This document shows positions 50,645 to 55,787 of a stretch of 55,787 bases of DNA, piece after piece. A program made the position numbers and the translations under genes. The notes under the pieces are model-generated. The model saw nothing but the letters and a program-made list of their open reading frames with translations, searched no databases and was not told the origin of the DNA. The stretch is from NCBI GenBank assembly GCA_028283505.1, contig JAPOFX010000009.1, positions 1 to 55,787 of the forward strand. The letters run 5' to 3'. The DNA comes from Candidatus Poseidoniales archaeon. Lineage in GTDB: Archaea > Thermoplasmatota > Poseidoniia > Poseidoniales > Thalassarchaeaceae. Numbering within the stretch: position 1 is the stretch's first letter; each line of letters begins with the position of its first letter.

Positions 50645-51871
50645 GTGAAAAGCGAGCCGGTACACATTCTAGGAGCTGGCCTCTCAGGCCTATCGGCTGC
50701 AATTATTCTATCAAAAAATGGGTATGATGTTCATGTCCATGAAATTAGGAGCGATAGCGGTGCAAGGTTTGATGGCGATTTTCAGGGATTGGAAAATTGG
50801 ACTGGCAGTAAAGATTTCTTCGATGAGATGAGGGAGTGGGGCCTGGATCCTGACTCATTCAAATCTGACGCGTTCAGCGTGGTCGACCTGATCCATCCAG
50901 ATGATGAGATTACCCAACCTGTAACAGATGGAGTGGCCTTCAGAGTAGTGGAAAGGGGTACGGATGAGCATTGTATCGACCAGGGATTCAAGAGAATGGC
51001 AATTGAGGCTGGAGCTACTATTCACTATGGATCGAAGAGGGGCCCCGAAGAATGCCAGATTATAGCCGCTGGTCCGAAGGATTCCAGCGCCGTGGCATTT
51101 GGAGAGATCTTTCACACTGACCATCCCAACCATGTTTCATTCCAGCTAAATGACAAGCTGGCCCCGGGTGCCTATTCATATCTGATTATTATCGATGGGA
51201 TTGGCTTGATTTGCACTTGTCTCTGGAGAAAACAGAAGAAGAGTGGGAGATATCTAAATGAGACAATTGCTTGGTATGAGAGTCACTATGAACTAAATCG
51301 TAGGCCCATAAAAAGGGTCGGCGGGAAAGGCGATTTTTCTCTACCTGACAAGTATTTCCATGACGGCAGATACTACGTTGGCGAGGCAGGGGGGCTTCAA
51401 GACTTCATGTGGGGTTTTGGGATGAGGTATGCAATTACCAGCGGGGTTCTGGCGGCTAAGTCGATTTTGGGTGAGGGCGATTATGAGTCTGAGGTCAGAA
51501 AAAACCTAGTTCCACTAATCAAGATAAGCGCCACCAACAGATTCCTGATGAATCGAATGGGGGACAATGGATTCAAAATGGTCGCCCGTTATTGGATGAG
51601 AGACCAACGGAAGAAGGGAGATGGGCTCGAATTCATGCGATGGGTATACAATCCTGGGATATTCAGAAAGATGCTATGGCCTGTAACGAAACTCGCAATG
51701 CTGAGAAGGAAAAAGTTAGCCGATGGAAGGATGGTCACTAGAATGCCATTCAGAAAATCTCTTCGCAGGGACTCCTGGGAAGAAAGTGATAGAGCTATAG
51801 AAATCTCTGAGCAGTGGAAGGTTGTCCAGAAATCTGGTGGCGCAGTATCGTTCCCAGACAGCGATGTTTGA
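50645..51871 (+). CDS. FAD-dependent oxidoreductase (geranylgeranyl-reductase-like group)
   Basis: 408 residues from GTG 50645 (the preceding ATG is out of frame). The N-terminal dinucleotide-binding fold HILGAGLSGLSAAIIL with an acidic end of strand 2 (VHEIRSD) binds FAD. A second FAD motif is YYVGEAGGLQDFMWGFGMRYAI (about 242-263), with GEAG-x-x-D as in geranylgeranyl reductases. The C-terminal ~110 residues are basic. It may reduce double bonds of isoprenoid lipids or act on another hydrophobic substrate; not certain. It starts about 80 bases from the divergent moaE gene. Confidence 0.8.
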   Translation: MKSEPVHILGAGLSGLSAAIILSKNGYDVHVHEIRSDSGARFDGDFQGLENWTGSKDFFDEMREWGLDPDSFKSDAFSVVDLIHPDDEITQPVTDGVAFRVVERGTDEHCIDQGFKRMAIEAGATIHYGSKRGPEECQIIAAGPKDSSAVAFGEIFHTDHPNHVSFQLNDKLAPGAYSYLIIIDGIGLICTCLWRKQKKSGRYLNETIAWYESHYELNRRPIKRVGGKGDFSLPDKYFHDGRYYVGEAGGLQDFMWGFGMRYAITSGVLAAKSILGEGDYESEVRKNLVPLIKISATNRFLMNRMGDNGFKMVARYWMRDQRKKGDGLEFMRWVYNPGIFRKMLWPVTKLAMLRRKKLADGRMVTRMPFRKSLRRDSWEESDRAIEISEQWKVVQKSGGAVSFPDSDV

Positions 51872-51898
51872 TACTGTGGGCTCGTCCGTTTGATTGAT

Positions 51899-52783
51899 AT
51901 GGCCATCCCCGGTGGAATGGGCATGACGTCATGGCCCGAGCTAAAGCCAATGAAGAACAATCTAGTCAACTACGGAGTAACCGAGAACGGAATAGCAATC
52001 ATAGAGCTGTGCTCAGACTCAGCAGGTGAGCCCTTGACCGAGGGAAAAACATCAGTGAATACGTATACACGAGAGATGTGGCACGATATTGATGACGCGA
52101 TATTAAGTGCAAGGTTTGATGACGACGTTTCAGTGATCCTAATTACTGGCCACGGAGAGAAGTTCTTCTCTGCCGGCGCTAGCATCAAGTACCTGAACAA
52201 GCTTTCTCCGAGATACAAGTACTTCTTCTGCCTGCATGCCAATGAAACCCTGTCACGCTTGGAACAGACTCCCAAACTAGTCATCGCGGCATTGAACGGG
52301 CACACAGTAGGAGGGGGATTGGAAATTGCTATGGCGGCAGACATTAGAGTGGCCAGAAAGGGTAACTTCCAGGTGGGCCTTCCAGAAGTAGCACTCGGTG
52401 TTCTTGCCGGAACAGGTGGAACTGCGCGCTTGTCAAGGCTCGTGGGGAAAGCCAAGGCAATGGAAATAATGGTGACAGGCAGGAAGTTCTCGTTTGAGGA
52501 GGCACGCGAGATGGATCTCGTGCATGACATATATGACTCAATGAGTTTGGAAGAGTTCCGTCAGGATGTTATGGATTATTCCGGTCGATTTACATTACCA
52601 TTCGCGGCTGCTAAGGCCATAGGGAATATCAAGAGGAGCGTACAAAGTGGGCTAGAAATCCCACTAGAATATCATCTCGCATTAGAAAGAGAACTGCAAT
52701 CCGATCTGTTTCAGTCTAAAGATGCCAAAGAGGGAATCAAGGCGTATGTGGAGACCAAAACTCCCAGATTCGAAGGAAACTAG
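51899..52783 (+). CDS. Enoyl-CoA hydratase/isomerase family protein
   Basis: 294 residues from ATG 51899. Crotonase motifs: VILITGHGEKFFSAGASIKYL (oxyanion-hole strand and CoA-binding), AALNGHTVGGGLEIAMAADI, and the third-region LPEVALGVLAGTGGTARLSRLVG, where the glutamate in PEVALG and the following positions correspond to active-site residues. It hydrates or isomerises enoyl-CoA. It stands before a BoxB-like oxygenase and a 3-hydroxyacyl-CoA dehydrogenase on the same strand, so it may act after ring opening of an aryl-CoA or in ordinary beta-oxidation. Confidence 0.92.
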   Translation: MAIPGGMGMTSWPELKPMKNNLVNYGVTENGIAIIELCSDSAGEPLTEGKTSVNTYTREMWHDIDDAILSARFDDDVSVILITGHGEKFFSAGASIKYLNKLSPRYKYFFCLHANETLSRLEQTPKLVIAALNGHTVGGGLEIAMAADIRVARKGNFQVGLPEVALGVLAGTGGTARLSRLVGKAKAMEIMVTGRKFSFEEAREMDLVHDIYDSMSLEEFRQDVMDYSGRFTLPFAAAKAIGNIKRSVQSGLEIPLEYHLALERELQSDLFQSKDAKEGIKAYVETKTPRFEGN

Positions 52784-52813
52784 TTTCGTTTTGGCGGATT
52801 TTCTGATACGTCG

Positions 52814-52823
52814 TTTGATATAC
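52814..52823 (+). promoter_or_regulatory. TATA-like element for the BoxB-like gene
   Basis: TTTGATATAC about 25-30 nt before ATG 52844, as for a leaderless message. Confidence 0.45.
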
Positions 52824-52843
52824 CTGTTATTCCAGCGAAGGGT

Positions 52844-53983
52844 ATGGCAGATACTGAGATAGTACAGAGTTACAGTCAGAACTTCGAATCTTGGATCAAC
52901 GACTTCAGTGAATGGCAGACCAGAATAGGTTTCGATCCATCATGGCTGGGGGATTACAGGTTCGACATCAAGTTTGACTGGGATACCGCAGGAAATGAGA
53001 TTGAGTTTGGAGACTTCCAAGGGATGCCAAAGTGGAATCGAAGAATGCAAATTCCACAGCAGAACATCATGGATGCGATAATTAACATGGTAAGCGTGCA
53101 AGGTGATACTGAGTTCGCTAGTGTGGAGCAACAAAACCACCTACTGGCTTCTGCACCCACGGAATATGACAGAAAATCAGCCCTCAGGATCATGTGCGAA
53201 GAACAGCGTCATGGCTGGCAGATGGCGTACCTTCTGTGTACTTTCTTTGGTGAGCAAGGCGTTAGAGAGGCATCGAAGTTGCTTGAGAGAAATGCGCAAG
53301 AGGGGACTAGAATTCTTGGGTCTTTCAATGAGCCCATCGACCACTGGCTAGATTTCTTCTGCTTTACACATTTCATTGATAGAGACGGGAAGTACCAGCT
53401 CAAGATGCTTAGTACCTCTTCATTCAAACCATTGGCTGCTAGTATGGGTCCGATGCTGAAGGAAGAGTCATTTCACTTGGGGACCGGGGCTAATGGGCTC
53501 AGGAGGATTGTCAAACAGGGAGTGATTCCCATAGCACTTCTGCAAAAATACATCAACAAGTGGGTAAGCACAGGGTTAGATCTCTTTGGCACTGACGATT
53601 CAACCAGTGCTCAATGGGCATATGTGTACGGAATCAAGGGAAGATACGACGAGAGAGAATCAGATATGGATGCAGATAGAGAACACCTGAATGAGGCCAG
53701 CAGAGAGCTTTACTTCGAAGAGCTAAGGAAGGAAATGGTAAGGATAAGCAAGTCCAGAAAAGAGGGCGAGCCTGAGCTCTACATACCCTCTGACAGATTC
53801 AAGAGAGGCATAGGCAAGTATGCAGGTACGAATTACACAGTTCATGGGGATTTATTCGAAGGAACAGATGATGAATACGAGGAATATCTATCCAGTGTTT
53901 TACCAACTGATGAAGACGAGGATAAGCTAGTGAACGAATATATGAAGCAAGAGTGGATTCAATACCGTGAGTGGAAAGGATAG
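52844..53983 (+). CDS. BoxB-like di-iron oxygenase (benzoyl-CoA 2,3-epoxidase family)
   Basis: 379 residues, shorter than BoxB (~470) but with its order. NFGD-like EFGDFQGMPKWN precedes SVQGDTEFASVEQQNH with Glu90. EEQRHGW follows with Glu120/His123, then GSFNEPIDHWLDFF, FIDRDGKYQL (Asp181) and LKEESFH (Glu208/His211). This gives the Glu, ExxH, Asp, ExxH set of a ferritin-like di-iron site. BoxB epoxidises benzoyl-CoA; PaaA does so for phenylacetyl-CoA. The substrate here is unproven. No BoxA-type reductase is adjacent; the diflavin reductase in the window is one possible electron source. An acidic C-terminal tail is present. Confidence 0.85.
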   Translation: MADTEIVQSYSQNFESWINDFSEWQTRIGFDPSWLGDYRFDIKFDWDTAGNEIEFGDFQGMPKWNRRMQIPQQNIMDAIINMVSVQGDTEFASVEQQNHLLASAPTEYDRKSALRIMCEEQRHGWQMAYLLCTFFGEQGVREASKLLERNAQEGTRILGSFNEPIDHWLDFFCFTHFIDRDGKYQLKMLSTSSFKPLAASMGPMLKEESFHLGTGANGLRRIVKQGVIPIALLQKYINKWVSTGLDLFGTDDSTSAQWAYVYGIKGRYDERESDMDADREHLNEASRELYFEELRKEMVRISKSRKEGEPELYIPSDRFKRGIGKYAGTNYTVHGDLFEGTDDEYEEYLSSVLPTDEDEDKLVNEYMKQEWIQYREWKG

Positions 53984-53991
53984 GTGATACC

Positions 53992-54555
53992 TTGCAGTTT
54001 CATTCATTATCAGTTTTCGACAAGAACAAATGTGCTCACTTTTTTGAGCACCTTACTGATTACTTCCAAGAACACCATCACTCGGAAAATCAGGATTCAG
54101 AAACTTACGAGAATCTCCTCTACACTGTCAAGAGGCCTTACACTGCTGAAATGCTTGACCAGATCGATGACTGGATGGGGCTCCCAAAGAGGATGTGGAG
54201 GGAAGAGACCCAAAGAGAGGTTATGCTCTCTCTTTACGCCATCAGATATCCGGATACACTACTGATTGAAAGTCTGACTGATAATGCAAAGTCCGACATC
54301 TACCGATTGTCGGCTTACTTACACTTCACTCATCATACATACTCAATATGGGATGAAGATACCCGAAAGGGGCTTGAAAAGCTGGGAATAATGATACCGT
54401 CGGTAGAGCAGGCCGATCCATTCATTTACGGCGCTTACGTTTCTGCAATCGAGCTTTTGAAGGACGTTGCCCCATTCACATGCTTCCTAGAGCATGATGT
54501 TCCTCGGCAGAGGTTGTTTCAGTCAGCACTCGCCGCATATGGGCGGGAAGCTTGA
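53992..54555 (+). CDS. Uncharacterised protein in the BoxB-like cluster
   Basis: 187 residues if it starts at TTG 53992, which has AGGTGA 4 nt upstream; a GTG at 53971 would overlap the oxygenase gene. The chain is mostly helical and rich in His, Tyr and acidic residues (HFFEHLTDYFQEHHH, then YLHFTHHTYSIWDED). His/Glu clusters raise the possibility of metal binding, but I recognise no family. Tight coupling to the oxygenase suggests an accessory role. Confidence 0.65.
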   Translation: MQFHSLSVFDKNKCAHFFEHLTDYFQEHHHSENQDSETYENLLYTVKRPYTAEMLDQIDDWMGLPKRMWREETQREVMLSLYAIRYPDTLLIESLTDNAKSDIYRLSAYLHFTHHTYSIWDEDTRKGLEKLGIMIPSVEQADPFIYGAYVSAIELLKDVAPFTCFLEHDVPRQRLFQSALAAYGREA

Positions 54556-54569
54556 GTACGCCTTATCTC

Positions 54570-55475
54570 ATGGGCGCTCCTCGAAGCGTCGTGGTCGTAC
54601 GCAAAGTTGCTGTTATTGGCGCCGGAACTATGGGCTCTGGAATTGCACAAGTTTGCGCTCAGACAGGATGGGAGACCAAACTCTATGACGCATTCAGTGA
54701 TTCTTTGAACAGGGGCTTCTCAACGATTAATGAGTTCTGGATGAAGGGGATTTCAAGGGGGAAATATTCGAAAGATGAGGTAAAGTCCTGGTCAAAAAAC
54801 CTACACAGATCCGAGGATCTGGAGAGCGCGCTTGAGGGAGTTGATTTTGTAATTGAGGCTGTCCCTGAAAAGATTGATCTGAAGAGGGATATTTTTACCC
54901 TAATTGAAAGATACGCCCCAGAAGATGCAATCCTGGCCACAAATACATCTGGCCTTAGAATTTCTGAAATCGCTTCTGCCACCAAATGTCCTGAGAGAGT
55001 TGTGGGGATGCACTTCTTTAATCCGGTTCCTCTCATGGAGCTCTTGGAAATTATTGAACACAATCTTGTGTCCAGAGAGACTCTGGAGAAGGCTAAAGAA
55101 ATCGGAGAGGCAATGGGGAAGACTACAATCATTGTTGGAGACATCCCTGGTTTTGCTACTAGCCGACTAGGGGTGGTTCTTGGTAATGAGGCAATTAGGA
55201 TGCTTGCAGAAGGCGTAGCCAGTGCTAGTGATATCGACACTGCGATGAGGCTCGGATATAAGCATCCAATGGGCCCTCTTGAGCTTTCGGATTTGGTTGG
55301 GCTGGACGTCAGAAGGGACATATTAAGGAACCTGGCGGAGTCATTTGGGGACTCTTCATATCTTCCTCATCCTTTACTGGACTCGCTCGTAGAGTCAGGG
55401 GACTTAGGCAGAAAGACGGGCAGAGGGATATACGTCTGGACAAATGAGGGAAAGTCGGAAAGAGATGATTTGTGA
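54570..55475 (+). CDS. 3-hydroxyacyl-CoA dehydrogenase (NAD-dependent)
   Basis: 301 residues from ATG 54570 (TTG 54552 is an alternative). Rossmann fold VAVIGAGTMGSGIAQVCAQ, FVIEAVPE, catalytic regions TNTSGLRISEIA and VVGMHFFNPVPLMELLEI (catalytic His), and the C-terminal dimer domain with GYKHPMGPLELSDLVGLD. It oxidises 3-hydroxyacyl-CoA to 3-oxoacyl-CoA. Closely spaced after the unknown 53992 gene and 9 bases before the SemiSWEET gene. Confidence 0.95.
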   Translation: MGAPRSVVVVRKVAVIGAGTMGSGIAQVCAQTGWETKLYDAFSDSLNRGFSTINEFWMKGISRGKYSKDEVKSWSKNLHRSEDLESALEGVDFVIEAVPEKIDLKRDIFTLIERYAPEDAILATNTSGLRISEIASATKCPERVVGMHFFNPVPLMELLEIIEHNLVSRETLEKAKEIGEAMGKTTIIVGDIPGFATSRLGVVLGNEAIRMLAEGVASASDIDTAMRLGYKHPMGPLELSDLVGLDVRRDILRNLAESFGDSSYLPHPLLDSLVESGDLGRKTGRGIYVWTNEGKSERDDL

Positions 55476-55484
55476 GCGGTATTC

Positions 55485-55781
55485 ATGCAAGGCGCTTTCA
55501 TAGAGATAATTGGTTTGATTGCTGGTACGCTGGGAGTGATTGCGTGGATCCCTCAGATTAAGGAAGTCTGGATAGAGGGTTTGCATGAGGGGATTTCACT
55601 CCCAACATTCTTTCTTGTCTCTACTGCCCTTATACTCTGGCTCATTTATGGAATACTGATTAGATCATTTTCAATAATTGTAGCGAATTTGGCTGCACTT
55701 GTCTGCATTCTTTCGTTAATCTTTGGTGTGATAAGACTAAGGATGATTGAAGCTCAAAATGGTGCGAACACCGGGAGTTGA
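55485..55781 (+). CDS. SemiSWEET-family transporter
   Basis: 98 residues with three hydrophobic helices (about 6-24, 40-58, 64-85). The PQ motif IAWIPQIKEVW closes helix 1, which is diagnostic for SemiSWEET/MtN3-like half transporters. They dimerise to move sugars by facilitated diffusion. The last seven codons, from about 55760, lie on the opposite strand of a tRNA gene, so the C-terminus NGANTGS is encoded by tRNA antisense. Confidence 0.88.
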   Translation: MQGAFIEIIGLIAGTLGVIAWIPQIKEVWIEGLHEGISLPTFFLVSTALILWLIYGILIRSFSIIVANLAALVCILSLIFGVIRLRMIEAQNGANTGS

Positions 55782-55787
55782 ACCCGG
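55760..55787 (-). tRNA. tRNA, 3' part only (cut by the window edge), isotype unknown
   Basis: On the minus strand the visible bases form a T arm CCGGG-TTCAACT-CCCGG, acceptor 3' strand TGTTCGC, discriminator A at 55763 and encoded CCA at 55762-55760. The anticodon lies beyond the edge. Confidence 0.9.

Noticed and set aside
1-55787. CRISPR array, insertion sequence, integrase or prophage
   Set aside because: No regularly spaced repeats, transposase or integrase motifs, or phage structural genes were found.

Overview
This window looks like a piece of a Marine Group II euryarchaeon (Poseidoniales, Thermoplasmatota) or a close relative. That placement is an inference from gene content. The information-processing genes are archaeal: RFC small subunit, PCNA, Orc1/Cdc6, TFS, fibrillarin and Nop5, plus an elongator tRNA-Met with a canonical 37/38 bulge-helix-bulge intron. 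They are interleaved with many metabolic genes of bacterial type (IcmF, GlpX, MutM, long-chain acyl-CoA synthetase, PI-PLC-like lipoprotein, diflavin reductase, BoxB-like oxygenase). Genes are densely packed on both strands, often overlapping by a few bases. Several starts have a TATA-like element about 26-34 nt upstream, as expected for leaderless archaeal mRNAs. No insertion sequence, prophage or CRISPR array is visible.

Layout. 1-2.1 kb: the 5' end of a SelO gene, the intron-containing tRNA-Met and two membrane proteins. 2.1-7.9 kb: rfcS, panB, an amino-acid permease with a C-terminal EF-hand, tandem SlyD-like FKBP isomerases and a PI-PLC-like lipoprotein. 7.9-10.4 kb: an operon of AmnB-like and AmnA-like extradiol dioxygenase subunits and a Rid-family deaminase. 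10.5-16.6 kb: a PAP2-family membrane enzyme, YbaK deacylase, SMUG1 uracil glycosylase, acyl-CoA synthetase, LysE exporter and a zinc-ribbon protein. 16.7-23.7 kb: fused isobutyryl-CoA mutase, aquaporin, MutM, and the C/D-box RNP pair nop5-flpA. 23.8-29.6 kb: fluoride channel, TFS-PCNA-glycosyltransferase run, ABC exporter with an FGE-like partner and an interrupted small gene, tRNA-Gly. 29.7-35.4 kb: a divergent TBP-like protein in an operon with a TatD-type hydrolase, a thioesterase, an aSelBL-type factor lacking the GTPase motifs, and a large unknown protein. 35.4-44.2 kb: sugar kinase, biotin carboxylase, diflavin reductase, MBL hydrolase, an AT-rich non-coding stretch beside orc1/cdc6 (candidate origin), a fused PPAT/dephospho-CoA kinase, and a strongly structured non-coding segment. 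44.2-47.6 kb: an 871-aa winged-helix protein divergent from two tandem small winged-helix genes. 47.6-50.6 kb: class I aldolase, GlpX, MoaC and MoaE. 50.6-55.8 kb: flavin oxidoreductase, then an acyl-CoA/aryl-CoA cluster (enoyl-CoA hydratase, BoxB-like oxygenase, unknown protein, 3-hydroxyacyl-CoA dehydrogenase), a SemiSWEET transporter and a tRNA cut by the window edge.

Together the genes suggest a heterotroph that activates fatty acids, runs beta-oxidation-type chemistry, rearranges branched acyl-CoAs, makes glucose by gluconeogenesis, and may attack aromatic rings by two oxygenase routes. The strongest leads for something undescribed are the structured non-coding segment at 43.84-44.16 kb, the winged-helix module at 44.2-47.6 kb, the degenerate TBP-like gene and the EF-hand permease.
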